Part shown: positions 11,284 through 25,852 of the stretch, one piece after another
Position numbering within the stretch: position 1 is the stretch's first letter
Layout of the letters: every line of letters starts with the position of its first letter
Source of the DNA: Phellopilus nigrolimitatus
Taxonomy: Eukaryota > Basidiomycota > Agaricomycetes > Hymenochaetales > Hymenochaetaceae
Direction: 5' to 3'
Assembly: GCA_021029095.1 (NCBI GenBank)
Contig: JAJOHG010000136.1
Location: 1 to 64,000, forward strand
DNA: 64,000 bases
The notes under the pieces: model-generated
Seen by the model: only the letters and a program-made list of their open reading frames with translations
The model's database searches: none
Told to the model about the DNA's origin: nothing
Translations under genes and position numbers: made by a program

Positions 11284-12704
11284 CATGGACCGGTCCTTGA
11301 AACAGCACATTTTATTTTGCTTTTTACACAATTACCTCGCAAAAGTTTTTCAAAAAAAAAAAATTATAAAGCTATACTACTCAGGCCTATCTGCACAAAA
11401 TTTTGAGTGATAAAAGCAAGGAAAAAATGAGTTATGAAACGCATACTGTTTGACTCCGAAATGGCACATCACCACTCCTTGCAACACAACGCTCCCACGC
11501 TTATCTTCACTCGGGATTTGAGCCGCTGCTCACATCCCGGCTGACATTTTGAATGTCAAATTGCTTCCAAATCGTCCTCAATATCTTTCGGAAGCTCTGG
11601 CTTGGGAATAGGCAGAAGTGAGCAATTGAACTGCAATGAGACATGGCACGGAAATTATGTGACATGACACAATTGCAAAGAGCAACTTTACACAACTGTA
11701 TACTTATCCATCTGACATGAAATTTTGCAAAGACATTAATAATATTGTTTTAAAAGTAAATACATTCTTTGTTTGAGCGTAAAGAAGGGTTTTACGAGTG
11801 CATAGGACTGGAAACATTTTGCACCACTCAGTTCTAGTACAGTGACTCACAAATGTATTGCACCACCCAAGATCCGCTATAAAAAATCACAGACTCAATA
11901 TTTTGCTCCAGTTTAACTTTGTAAATTAAGTTTAGTTTCTTCTCTATTATATTCTCTTGGTGGCCAAACAATATGATAAGACATGCAGACAGTAGAGCCA
12001 TATTACAAAGAGGTCAATTTTCAAATTCTCAGATAATTGATCTCCCTCAAATTAAAAATCAGAATAAAATAGGTTGAAAGATTCTCTACAAATTGCAATT
12101 TGAATCACAAAAAACCGTCCAGCGGTTGCTGAGATATGAGTCTGGCAAAGTGCCATTTTTAGCATTCTTTTTGCTCCGTCCATGATAAACCTAGGCTAAA
12201 ATGGCACTTTGCCAGACTCATATCTCAGCAACCGCTGGACGGTGTTTTGTGATTCAAATTGCAATTTGTAGAGAATCTTTTAACCTATTTTATTCTGATT
12301 TTTAATTTGAGGGAGATCAATTATCTGAGAATTTGAAAATTGACCTCTTTGTAATATGGCTCTACTGTCTGCATGTCTTATCATATTGTTTGGCCACCAA
12401 GAGAATATAATAGAGAAGAAACTAAACTTAATTTACAAAGTTAAACTGGAGCAAAATATTGAGTCTGTGATTTTTTATAGCGGATCTTGGGTGGTGCAAT
12501 ACATTTGTGAGTCACTGTACCTTCTCACGCTTATTTCACCCGTAACTTCATTAATTGTAGACCATTTTACACCGGATTTTTTGTAGTAGCGTATTTAGAT
12601 AATAAGATGATTTTTGTGCACTAATTTGAGCTGAGGAAGGTGTTGTTGAGTCAAATTAAATGGCGTGTTACAAGGAATGGTGGTGTTGCAAGGACCGGTC
12701 CATG
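11284..12704. repeat. Outer inverted repeat enclosing the MITE
   Basis: The 21-mer at 11284-11304 and the reverse complement of 12684-12704 match at 20 of 21 positions, with core ATGGACCGGTCCTTG. They enclose about 1.42 kb of AT-rich, gene-free DNA that contains the palindromic mariner-type element. This could be an older non-autonomous element with its own terminal repeats, later hit by the MITE. No clear target-site duplication is visible next to the repeats. Confidence 0.45.
11840..12517. mobile_element. Palindromic Tc1/mariner-type MITE (foldback)
   Basis: The 678 bp element consists of two arms of about 325 bp that are near-perfect reverse complements, separated by a loop of about 31 bp (12164-12194). 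The ends read CAGTGACTCACAAATG inward from each side and are flanked by TA on both sides (11838-11839 and 12518-12519), the target-site duplication of Tc1/mariner elements. I noted only a few single-base differences between arms. No transposase is encoded, so the element is non-autonomous. A transcript would form a very long hairpin. The structure is seen directly; superfamily assignment follows from the CAGT end and TA duplication. Confidence 0.88.
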
Positions 12705-12812
12705 TCAGGAGCTTATCTAATACCTGTTACATGTAATAAAGTAAGTGCCGTTTACAAAAATACAAGTAAATGAAGTCGAAGCGAACCGCTTCAAGTATAG
12801 GTTATAGTAGCG

Positions 12813-12845
<33 letters not shown>
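12813..12845. repeat. Poly-C homopolymer, 33 nt
   Basis: An uninterrupted run of 33 C residues (poly-G on the minus strand) is followed by CGCCGC. It could form G-quadruplex DNA and is prone to length error in sequencing. Confidence 0.9.
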
Positions 12846-12846
<1 letters not shown>

Positions 12847-13506
12847 CCGCAGCAAGCAAGTCGTTCGGAATAAGTGAGCAAGCGGCACAGCTGTCAGTTG
12901 GTTCATGAACCATGCTGTCATTGACACACCTAGCCACATGGCATTACTTATGAGCTGGAGCAAATGCAATGCATGCAGCATCAGCTTGAGAACTTCTCGA
13001 CACGAAATTCCCTGTTCACGATTGATGATCATCGAACGCTTCCATTCATTGAAGCTCGAAGATTGCAAGAAGCCACTGTCATTGCGTTCGTACCATGCTG
13101 TTCAAACCCGGCAATATGGAGATCATCCATTATAGTAATTCAAATTTGCTGACCACGTTCGAGTCAATCAGAAATCCCCGATGAGTAGTATCAAGCGTAC
13201 GCCATAAGACAATCAATAATACTTTTCGACAGCAGAATCAAGCAGAGGTGGACCAAAAAAAGAGTTCGAGACGGACCATTACAGAAGTAAGGGGAAGATC
13301 AAGTAACATGTAGAACAGCCTTCCGCTCGTGCGCGTACGTACGTCGAACAAAGAATGGAAAAGGAGAAAGATGTTGCAGATGCGGAAGCGGATGCAGATG
13401 CGAAGCGGATGCGAACTGAAGCAAGCCGGAACAGAAGTACATAAATGTTGACTGCACCCAGAATAGAAAGATTCTCCGCGCCTTCGTGCAGTTTCTTCTT
13501 TCCGCT
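12846..13506. other. Intergenic, no gene seen
   Basis: Only short ORFs without recognisable motifs lie between the poly-C tract and the CFEM gene stop. The stretch presumably holds the 3' UTR of the CFEM gene. Confidence 0.45.
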
Positions 13507-14180
13507 TTACACGATTGCTAGTGCACCGAAGACGATGCCCATGAATCCAACGGCGACACTCGTAGCGACGCCTGCACCAAAGACGGCTTTACCCGAAGCG
13601 GCGCTGCTGCTTGATGCGGCACCCGAGGACGACGCGCCCGAGGAAGCAGGCGTCGTCGCGGTGCTTGACGCGTGCGAACTTGCGCCAGAGGAGCTCGTGC
13701 CAGAAGCGGAGTTTGTCGCAGAAGATGCGCCAGAAGATGCACCAGAAACTGAGTAAAAGGAATAAATATTGAAAACGATGATGATGGCAAGGAAGATGAC
13801 CGTACCAGAAGCACACTCCGTCTGTTGGAGGGCCTGCGCGTTGCTGAGGTCTTCAGCGGAGCAGCTGCTCTGGAGACATTGAAGAGCGGAGGACTGGAAG
13901 GCGCTCGATGTGCAGATGCAACTTAGGTCCGTGCTGCATGGCAAATGACAAACCCAACACGTCACAACTGTTTGGTTATGCCGTGCTATGTAAGAGCTCA
14001 CAAACTGGAGCAACCAGCGCTGGACGCAGCCGATGATACGCAAGTGATGATGCACTCGTCGATTCCAGCGGTGCCAGTCGGGAGCGCTGCTGAGCTCGTG
14101 TCGGTGCCCGACTGTGCATGGACGGCAAGGAGTGCTCCGGCGGCCGCAAGGACGAAGGTAGATTTGGTCGTGAACAGCAT
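13507..14180 (-). CDS. CFEM-domain GPI-anchored cell-surface protein
   Basis: The gene has three exons (14180-14002, 13933-13806, 13748-13507; introns of 68 and 57 bp), giving 182 residues. A signal peptide ending near AVHAQ is followed by a CFEM domain with the expected eight Cys, in the segments DECIITC, AGC, LSCIC, LQC, SSC and TEC. A long Ser/Ala/Thr-rich stalk comes next, then a C-terminal hydrophobic tail typical of a GPI signal. An apparent transmembrane stretch between exons 2 and 3 is intron, because splicing there is GT-AG and keeps frame. CFEM proteins act at the fungal cell wall or membrane, some in haem uptake or surface sensing. The specific role is unknown. Confidence 0.9.
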
Positions 14181-14273
14181 TTTTGCGCTAATAAGCTACG
14201 CTGAGTACAAGGACGTGGACGACGTGAAGGAAGGAAGAAGGACGGGGTGGAATGGTACGATGCTCAACGCGCG

Positions 14274-14281
14274 TTTTTATA
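14274..14281 (-). promoter_or_regulatory. TATA box of CFEM gene
   Basis: TATAAAAA is read on the minus strand, about 95 bp upstream of the CFEM start codon at 14180. Confidence 0.5.
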
Positions 14282-14719
14282 TGAAGAACAGAAGATGGCA
14301 GGTGTCAGCGCCAAGTGAGGTCGGACCACGTGAGTCCCTATTCTTGAGTCACTTGATCTGCAGATCAGCGCGCGTGTGAGGTAATGACCAGACCAAGCAA
14401 CGTCACAGCCTAGATTCCCTGCAGTAAGATTTCAAGATCTTCGGAAGTTTGTAAAGATACACTGTCTCGAGAAAAGTTCTTCATTTTCTTGCAAGATCTA
14501 GAGCTGCCATCGATGATTTTCGGGTCTTCGCTCGGTTCAAGGAATGGGTAAGCAGGGTTCGAAGACCGGTAAGATTGTTTCGTAGCTGCGTCAAATCGAA
14601 CTCGGTTGCCACGGATCGCTCGTCTGCTGATGTACCTCAAGTCCCATTTTCAGCAGTGCGTTCAACATGCTATGCAAAGAACCGATTGTGGAAGTAAGGC
14701 CTGGAGAGCAAGAATACAA

Positions 14720-16460
14720 TCATACCTTAGCGTAGTCCTCGTATCCCTTTTGTGTCCAGTCACATTCCGGTGGGACATAGTCAATGTCGTCTCGAGGAGT
14801 AAACCATTCAAGCAGCGCAAAAAAGAATATGTCGACAATAAGTATTGCAACGTAAATTGGTCCTGCGAAGAGGCCTAGTGCATAAGTCCTACATGTTCAA
14901 CAGGATCGCAAGACTGGTTAGTCTTGTAGTCACACGTGGCTTCGGGAAACAAACGTGCCTTTTTATCCTGGTCCACAGGTCGTACTCCTGGGCGTTGAGT
15001 GCGAAATCATACACACGCTCCGTACGCTCGGCGACTTCTTTCCAGTTGTAAAAGGATCGAACGCGTGCGTGAGCACGCCACGGGTCATGGAGCCCGGCAC
15101 TCACACGCCCAATTGCCTCGGACATCGCGCGGACGATATCTAGCCATACAGATCAGTACTTATGACTTGTAGCTTTAAAGGAAGTCTTCGTTTACCATCT
15201 TCCTCGGGAAGTGCAAATGAGATCATGTCCTCGGGAAGGACTTCCGGTACGCCGCCAACTCGCGTAGAGACGACGTACAGGCCTGCACATGCTGCCTCGA
15301 GGATTGCGATTCCGAAAGACTCAGTAAGAGATGTGTTGAGGAATATCGAGCCTTCTGTAAGCACCTTTCCGGAGACGGCATCTTTGCTTACACTCTGTTT
15401 TATGAAAAGAGAAACATGTTTGACATACCTTGCGGACGTCGCTATGTCTAATTGGCCCAAGGAGGAGGATGCGATCCTGCAGAAGATGTTTCTCCCGCAT
15501 TTGGAGGAGGTCGATGAGCTTCGGACCGTCGCCACCTGTAGTTTCTATGTGGGTCATTGGATGGCGTAGGAAAACAAGTTCGACACACCGACGATAAAAC
15601 GGACGTTAGGGAAAAGGGCACATATCCTCGGGGCGGTGGCGACAAGCAAGTCGATTCCTTTCCTGTACGCAAGACGCGAAAGGACGACTATGGTGACTTT
15701 CAAGCAAAATATGATCTCGGAAGCTTAACTATCAAGGAGACAGACAAACCAGTTTCCGTTGATAGTGGTTTGTCAGAAGGCTTGAATTGATCAACTACGA
15801 GCGCGTTCGGAATGACGTGAACGATGGAAGGCAAAATGCCTGACCGGAGTACAGTGTTTTCGCGTCTTTTTTAAGCAAGGGCATAAGCGTCAATTTATAC
15901 CAATTCAATCCGATTCATACCCTGTATGAGATACGCAGATTACGCCATCAACATTCGCGAGCGTCGCTTCAAGCAACTTGTTTGTCAATATGCTCGCAGC
16001 ATCTTCGAATCCGAAAAGCGAGTGGTCCGTGAAGACAGTGCGTACACCAAGATGATGGGCGTGTAAGATTCCTTCATGGCCAAGAGATGAAAGAGATGCA
16101 TGTGCGTGCACAATACCGATGCGCTCGCGGAGAATTATAGTGCGAAAATACGGAAGAAAGGTGAAAAAGTTGGGCAGAGTCGCGGAGGACGCGATGGTGA
16201 TGAATGGTATATGATAAACCTTGAGGCCTGGAAGAAGCCAGCGCACACCTACACGGTCTGGAGGGTGTGAGTGGGTGATAACGATGACTTTGTGTCCTCT
16301 ACGAAGGAGCTCTGAGCTGAGCATGTAAATGTGGTTTTCCACGCCTCCCACGTTAGGATGAAAAAAGTCAGAGATCATCCTGAAAAGTCGCTAACTCAGC
16401 GAGAATCTACAAGGGCGGAAAGAATTCGTACGCTATCGAAAGCTTTGCCATAGCTTTCAT
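14720..16460 (-). CDS. GPI3: GPI3/PIG-A, catalytic subunit of GPI-GlcNAc transferase
   Basis: This ER membrane glycosyltransferase transfers GlcNAc from UDP-GlcNAc to phosphatidylinositol, the first step of GPI-anchor synthesis. A short first exon (16460-16432) joined over a 52 bp intron gives [18 protein letters not shown], matching the family start. Further motifs are [30 protein letters not shown] then [38 protein letters not shown] and [14 protein letters not shown]-terminal hydrophobic segment ([15 protein letters not shown]) followed by DIDYVPPE matches the membrane anchor and tail. The first of two in-frame ATGs was chosen; the second would start at 16451. The stop at 14720 assumes the last GTATGA is read through as V-stop, and a further tail exon cannot be excluded. 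Confidence 0.92.
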
Positions 16461-16635
16461 CAGATTTATCGTACAACGCTGATTAGCATAGCCAGTTGGC
16501 GGTCGTGGGGACGCGCGTGGACGCGACTGGGTTGAACGCGTATTCCGCAAGGGGAAGAAACGCTTAGTCATAACCATTCTGAAGTGACGCGTCCCGGTCA
16601 GTGCACGTCGTCAAACGCCGTTCTCAACCGCCACC
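16461..16635. promoter_or_regulatory. Shared divergent promoter GPI3/RPT6
   Basis: Only 175 bp separate the start codons of two divergent housekeeping genes, so both 5' UTRs and promoters must fit here. No TATA box was recognised on either strand. Confidence 0.55.
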
Positions 16636-18201
16636 ATGCCCGTCGCCGTCAAACCGCAGTCAGCTCCTGGAGGAATAAAGTCATACTACCAAGCAAAGAT
16701 TGAAGCAGCTGAAATTACCATCAACCACAAAACTCAGAACTTACGCCGTCTCGAGGCCCAACGTAATGCTTTGAATGCTCGAGGTACGTTAGACCCTGGC
16801 TTTCCAGGGAATAAGAGGGCTTATATCTTGTGACATAAACTAGTACGTCTCCTGAGGGAGGAACTACAACTTCTGCATGAGCCTGGAAGCTATGTCGGTG
16901 AGGTAGTGAAGGTCATGGGCAAGAACAAAGTCCTGGTCAAGGTGCAACCAGAGGGCAAATACAGTACGTATACCTCTCTTTGGTGGTATACATAAACTGA
17001 AATTCGGATTAGTTGTCGATTGTGACCAGGAAATTGACATAAGCTCTCTGAAAGCGACGCTTCGTGTCGCCCTCCGCTCCGATTCGTACACTATACACAA
17101 GATCCTGCCAAATAAGGTCGACCCACTAGTCTCGCTCATGATGGTTGAGAAGGTACCAGACAGCACGTATGAAATGGTTGGTGGTCTCGACAAGCAAATC
17201 AAGGAAATCAAGGAAGTCATCGAGCTTCCCGTCAAGCATCCCGAGCTTTTCGAGGCTCTCGGAATTGCTCAGCCCAAGGGTGTACTTCTTTATGGACCCC
17301 CAGGTACGGGAAAGACACTTCTCGCGCGTGCCGTCGCGCACCACACCGATTGTCGCTTCATTCGTGTGTCCGGCTCTGAGCTTGTACAGAAATACATCGG
17401 TGAGGGCTCGCGCATGGTGCGCGAGCTATTCGTAATGGCGCGTGAGCATGCCCCGAGTATTATCTTTATGGATGAAATCGATTCGATTGGTAGTTCGCGT
17501 GGCGAAAGCGGGAGTGGTGGTGGAGATTCAGAGGTTCAAAGGACAATGTTGGAACTTCTCAACCAACTAGATGGATTTGAACCGACGAAGAACATTAAAG
17601 TCATCATGGCGACTAACCGAATAGGTGCGTCCGATTATCGACTAATTAATATCATAGCATCTTTTTACATCGCCTTCAGATATCCTCGACTCTGCGTTAT
17701 TACGGCCTGGCCGTATCGACCGCAAGATCGAGTTCCCACCGCCAGGGCCTGAAGCACGAGTCAGCATTCTGCGTATTCACTCCCGCAAAGTAAGCAGTTG
17801 TCCGTCTATGCAATTTTAATTTAACTAATCGAAAATCCATTATTGTCGTGACTATCTAGATGTCTCTTCAACGGGGTATTAATCTACGTGCTCTCGCCGA
17901 GAAGATGGGTCAGTGCTCCGGAGCTGAGGTCCGTGGTATTTGTACAGAAGCCGGTATGCCTTGTCGTCCCTCTTAATATTCGGACTCGGACCAAGATTGC
18001 TGACACTACTGCAGGTATGTATGCTCTTCGAGAACGCCGACAACACGTCACGCAGGAAGATTTCGAGTTTGCTATCGCCAAGGTCAGAACCAGCCCACCT
18101 TTTCCCGTAAATGATGGTCGTTCACATCGACTTTCTTTCTCGTACAGGTGCTCAAAAAGAACCAAGAAGGGAACACATCGGTCAACAAGCTGTTCTCGTA
18201 A
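16636..18201 (+). CDS. RPT6: 26S proteasome regulatory ATPase RPT6 (SUG1/PSMC5)
   Basis: The gene has seven exons and all six introns are GT-AG (49-70 bp): 16784-16843, 16964-17012, 17625-17679, 17790-17859, 17954-18014 and 18083-18147. The summed coding length is 1,206 nt, or 401 residues, close to human and yeast Rpt6. An N-terminal coiled coil ([20 protein letters not shown]) leads to the OB region with [17 protein letters not shown]. The AAA domain has Walker A GPPGTGKT, Walker B IIFMDEID, the pore loop region [10 protein letters not shown] and sensor segment MATNR followed by the arginine-finger region [15 protein letters not shown]. The protein unfolds substrates as part of the hexameric base of the proteasome in nucleus and cytosol. 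The near-canonical sequence leaves little doubt. Confidence 0.97.
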
Positions 18202-18891
18202 TTTCTTCTATCCCTTCTGTATTTGCTGTTTACCCGTTCTCCATGCAATATACTGTGGCATTCGCAAAATATACCGTTCTTGTCGCCCGAAAGTGAACGC
18301 CGCAAATAATCTTGAACAGTGCGCATATCGAGAGAAAAGATAAGACGGAAATCATTCAGGCATACATTCCAAGTCATCAACATGACCTTGCGCTTCCTTA
18401 CAAATCGTATACTAGATGAGCTGTTCGAGAAGGGGAACGCGTCACATGCATACAGAAATGAAGGCGGATAGTTACGTCCATGGATTCCATTCCTCACGCA
18501 ACCGCATTATTATCCCTCCTTGCTTACGCAGACAATGGTTTCCCAGATGACGAAGCGTGAATGGCCACGGTGCTAATATGCCTCTTCAATGTATGCTACT
18601 CGATCCGTCCTGATATGTCACCTCGTCGACGGAGATTTCATATATCTTGGCATTCTCGATTCTCTGTCCGCGGTTTTACATCGGCAAGGAATCGGAGATG
18701 CAACCTTCTATGTCAGGGGGTGAAACACCTTCTGGTGACACGACCCAGATTCTTTACTAGCTTGGAATAAGGTTGGTCGGAAGGACGCGTGCAGAACACG
18801 AAGAGAGGCCCGTATCTGTTCCAGGCATCACATTCAGGAAAGTCGGAAAGGAAGTGAGAGTAGGGTGAGTCCTCGTGCTTGAATGATTTGA

Positions 18892-19360
18892 TCAATTCTC
18901 CGGAACCTCGTGCCAAATAAATGCTGAGCCGTCTGTTTGAAAGTTAACGCAATAGTAATCAGATACTACCCGGTGGACAATTGTGTATTTCTTACTTTGA
19001 CTTGCAGCAAAGACAAATTTATAATCGGTTCCTCCGAAGCCACCATGTGCTGTAAAGTGAACTGGTCCGGTCTTGTCTTGTAAATCAGGGCAATAGGTGA
19101 CCTTGCTCTTCAATCCGGGGATGGATCTTGTCGTCTTAGTTTCTGGGGAAACAGCCAGTTCCCATAATTCAGGACTAGACTGAATATTAAATTTCAAACT
19201 AGGCTATCATTTCCATCAGGTGAACATTGTTATACAAAAGACATACAGTACCGGTAAAATTCAGAAGGACGTAAGGCCCTCTCCTTGACACAGACACTGA
19301 GCACATCTTCAGGCTTTCGGAGTATGAAACAATGTGAGTTCTGAAAACAGAACTTAGCAT
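18892..19360 (-). CDS. Small hypothetical protein (uncertain)
   Basis: A two-exon model (19360-19247 and 19179-18892, with a 67 bp intron bearing a GTATGT donor and CAG acceptor) keeps frame and gives about 133 residues. The text includes GPYVLLNFTGT, SSPELWELAVSPET, GPVHFTAHGGFGGTDYKFVF and SAFIWHEVPEN, which read like real protein and not chance ORF. A further optional in-frame intron lies in exon 2, between AASQ and GSAFIW. No family was recognised and no signal peptide or membrane segment is evident. The gene could be longer at the 5' end. It lies between RPT6 and the histidine methyltransferase, with gaps on both sides. Confidence 0.4.
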
Positions 19361-19754
19361 AGAATCTCAAGTATTGTTTGGTGGGCACTGTAATCTTCTG
19401 GTTTGACCTTCCCATTAGTAGCAAATCTGCTTTCAATGGTGTAGTATGATATCATGTAAGCCGTACGAGACTAAGACATTAAGACACACACAGCAAAACT
19501 ATACTTCTCTATGATCGCGGCAGTGACATGCATTTCCCTTCCGAATCGAGGCAACGACAGGGCAAGACCGATCTCAACAGATTCTTGGAAGGTGCATCAA
19601 AAAGAATTTGAATACGGAGGCTGAATACGGAGGGGGACACTGCCAATCGTGGCGCATAAATGCAGAGATGATCGTCGCACACTCTACTCACCCACGAGAC
19701 TCCTGCGACTTTTCCGTATAATTCTTGATCTTAACCAAATTGCTGCACTTGGAA

Positions 19755-21299
19755 ATGTTCAGATTCAACTTTTCTGACATAGAGCTCGACGTCGAGGGAA
19801 ACCCATCTTCTGTGTATGACGGATCCACCAGGAATGACAAGGAATTTCCCGAGTCGACAAATTTCTTGCAATCTGGCGCAGGATCTAGTGACCACGGCTC
19901 AAGAAGACACGACGGAGGCAGCCGCGTGCGCGAGTTAACGGTAGAAGAGCTGGTAAGTACATCGCCGTGCACGATTCTTGCTTAATGCTCATAAATTCAT
20001 TGTCCTATTGGAACGGATCGGAAAGGCAGACAGAAGCTCTCCCGCCCGTATTCTCTTACTCTCCCTTGATTGTCCCGCTCACTGGAGGTGTGGCGCTCGA
20101 TGAATCAATAGGTGGGATCCGACAGGCGGAGCATCGGCAGCAAAAGAGCATAACGCTGTTGCGTCGGGATCTTTTCGACGCGCGTTACCAGCTCATCTCG
20201 CAGGACGACAACGTCGAGGGCGGACCCTCTTCGGGCCCAGGGATTGACATGTCTTCCACTTCCGAAGCCAACGAGGAGAGCGCAAACGCACTCACGTTTG
20301 TCGATAATCCATCTGACCTCGTCCCAGGCGTGTACGAAGGCGGACTGAAGACATGGGAGTGCAGTCTCGACCTCGTGGACTACCTTGCGAGCGTGAACCC
20401 GGAAAATGAGATTGGTGGGACGGGCGCAGCGAAGTGGATGAGAGGAAAGAGAGTTCTTGAGGTGCGGGGATTATACTTGCAATGTAGTGCGACTTTACTA
20501 ATATGTCGAAAATATTCGCCTCGCTGTGCACAGATTGGTTGTGGGACTGGTGTCCCAAGTCTCTACCTGTTGCACGAGCTTTTTTCTCAAGTGCCGATGA
20601 AGGATGACCCAAGCACGGAGATCGTATTGCAAGATTACAACGACCTCGTTCTACGGCTTGTCACTTTTCCTAACTTGCTTTTAGCATGGTGTGCGTATTC
20701 AACTTGTTCATATCACAATGTACTAACGAGGTGGAATTTCCTAAGATGCTTCCCTTGAAGGCCAAGCTTACCGTTCGCGACGCAGCCCATCTGAGGCAGA
20801 TGAAGAAAATGAGTCTTTCGATATCACGCAGCCGGGGGACATGCACATTTCACCAGGTTTGCTGGCCGCCTTCCGTACTTCCTTGGAGGATCAACACATA
20901 TCAGTGCGCTTCATTGCGGGATCCTGGCAGGCGTTGAGCGAGGACGCGTCATTTATTGCCAAGCCGTTCGACGTGGCTATGGCCTCCGAAACTATCTATG
21001 ACGTCGCAAGCCTTCCATCACAAATCAGATTGTTGAAACGGGCGATGACGGGTGACGAGAACAAGGACATTCACGCGCTGGCTCGAAATCTTTCTGTGGA
21101 AGAAAGTCGTTCGCGGACATCTAGCTCTTTATGCTTGGTTGCCGCCAAGGTATTGTACTTCGGCGTGGGCGGGGGTGTCATGGATTTCGAACACGTAGTG
21201 AGAGAATATGGTGGAACGGTTACGACCATACTACAGCGCAAGGCTGGGGTTGAGCGAAAGGTCATGCGCATAAATTGGAATATATTAGGGAAAGAATGA
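19755..21299 (+). CDS. Protein-histidine N-methyltransferase, METTL18/Hpm1-like
   Basis: The gene has four exons (introns 19953-20029, 20462-20533 and 20691-20745, all GT-AG in frame). The ATG giving MFRFNFSDIELD was preferred over an in-frame ATG 30 bp upstream. The class I methyltransferase core shows GGLKTWECSLDLVDYL before motif I, VLEIGCGTGVPSL as the SAM-binding loop, VLQDYNDLVL for the acidic second strand, FIAGSW, DVAMASETIYD, and a C-terminal KVLYFGVGGGVMDFE, all characteristic of METTL18/Hpm1. In yeast and human this enzyme methylates a histidine of ribosomal protein L3 (uL3). The linker between the second and third core strands carries acidic low complexity (SEADEENESF). The position of the family-specific FGVGGGV motif makes the assignment strong. 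Confidence 0.9.
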
Positions 21300-22964
21300 T
21301 AATCTACGATACGAAAGAAACTAAAACAAATTTTCTGCATGGGAACGACATACAAAGGTTATTAGCCATACAATGGAGTGTTTGAAGCGTTGTGTTCCCT
21401 GTAGAGAGAAATGGTAAGCATCGTGCAAGAATCGATGCAAGGAAAGACAAGGACGAAAGAATCAGAGAAGCCGATGTTTTCATGTCCTCGTCCAGCGACA
21501 TACTCACTCCTCCGTCACACATGCCCAAGACGAGCATGCATGAAGCGACCTGCACATATGTACAAGTGGAGGAGACGAGACGCCGCAACGAACAAGACAC
21601 TCAACGAATGGATGAACTTAGTTTCTTCTTGGAAAAAATACCGACAAGAGGTGTCATGCAAAAAAAAAAAAAACTCACTTCAGCGTACACCCTCCCCAGC
21701 GAAGCAACCGGAATCGGCACTATAGAAGACCGAGCAATCAATAAATCGTCCAGGAGGAAAAGGAAAAACAGAGAAAGAGTCAGGATTGAGTTTTGGTATA
21801 ATGGAGTATCCACAAGGAGCTTGCGCTCTCTTTCGGAAGCAGAACTGAATAGTTTGTTCATCACGAAAAAAAGTGTAGTCTTTGAACGATGCGAAGGCAA
21901 GGCAGACTCACCAGAAGTATCTCATAAGGCGGACGGAAGGACGATGGTCGTTCGAATGCGAGAAAGTCTGAGAATTTATAGCCGCAAGAACTGTACAGGC
22001 CCCGACAAGGGCCATGCTTTCGAACTCCGCTACTCGTTCCAAATTAGGTACGCGTCGCATCCCAGCTTTGCTCAGTCTTTTACCACCACCTGTATTGTCG
22101 TTGATGCCGTTGCTGTTGTCGCTACCAACATAAATGTGTCGATGATATATGTACTCAAGTCGACTGAGACTTTCATCACGGTAAGTTCTTATCTTACGCG
22201 TTCTTTGCCATGAAGATATCTATCCATTTCTTCGAGCCGGCGACGTTACTCGATGAGCCTTGCTCTAACATGCATCACCAACTGAGCATTCATTTTTCTT
22301 GACATCTTGTTCCTTTTTCGAGTATTGTGCTAAGTATTCTTACTAGAGCTTTGTTGGATCAGAAAGTGCATTTACTCTTTCTCTTGGCCTGGTGGTAGTG
22401 GACGAGTAGATGGTGTTTCGTTTAAGGCCTCATATCCTGCCGACAACCGTATATGGGTGTATATTGTTTCTCTTTTAACAGTGATCTGTCGCTCGCTGGT
22501 GGAAAGTCGTGGTAAACAGGTAAGATTTTGACTCTTTGACCGCGTCCGTCCTTCGTCCGTGATGCTTTAACCATACAAGCATATGTCCGATTCTGAATGA
22601 AGGACACATTTATGTTGTCTGAGACTTTTATTTATTTTGATGTAACTTCTTTTGCTGTTGTTCTAACTTTTTTTTTTTGACAGTGTTTCATTCCATGGGA
22701 TCAGTGTAGGTAGCAAACCTTGTCATATACAGGTGTAATTTTCTGTAGCTTGCTCCATAAATACAATATATTGAGACAGTAATTGAATCCTTTCAACAAG
22801 AAAGTGCAAACGAGAAGAGAGAAAAAACCGAACTCGTAAAATCATGCCGCGTATTATACGATTGTACAGACGTTGCTGTCAGACAAAGCTTTCTGTCATT
22901 CCCGCTGCTCCGCGAGCGCCAGAAGTCCTCCCTAACATATCACCAAGCCCGACTGACACAAGGC
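21300..22964. other. Intergenic with one long unsupported ORF
   Basis: This lies between the methyltransferase stop and the calcineurin stop, so it should hold two 3' UTRs. A 273-codon open stretch runs on the plus strand (21392-22213), but it lacks recognisable motifs and crosses an A13 run near 21660. A T-rich tract occurs near 22670. Confidence 0.4.
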
Positions 22965-25616
<2,652 letters not shown>

Positions 25617-25852
25617 GGCTGGTCGTGCGTCGTGCTGGTGGTCGTGCAGGAAGAAAGAAATGTGGACAAGGAGGAAGTGGAGGGTTGCGGAGAGTCTTGT
25701 TGTTCTAGATCTGGCTACTACAAGTAGACGTGCGCCTATGAGGGCGGGGTTTTAATCACCCGAGTTACCACTTACAGCCGGTCTCGATGCTATCAATGCA
25801 TGTCTACTGCAATGAGGTTTATCTACATGTATACAGGCGTTTTTCCTCAGAA

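Noticed and set aside
12802..13068. 88-codon minus-strand ORF with poly-Gly end
   Set aside because: The Gly run is the translated poly-C/G tract and the rest lacks any motif.
21392..22213. 273-codon plus-strand ORF after the methyltransferase gene
   Set aside because: No recognisable motif, composition like UTR, crosses an A13 run, and lies where two 3' UTRs are expected.
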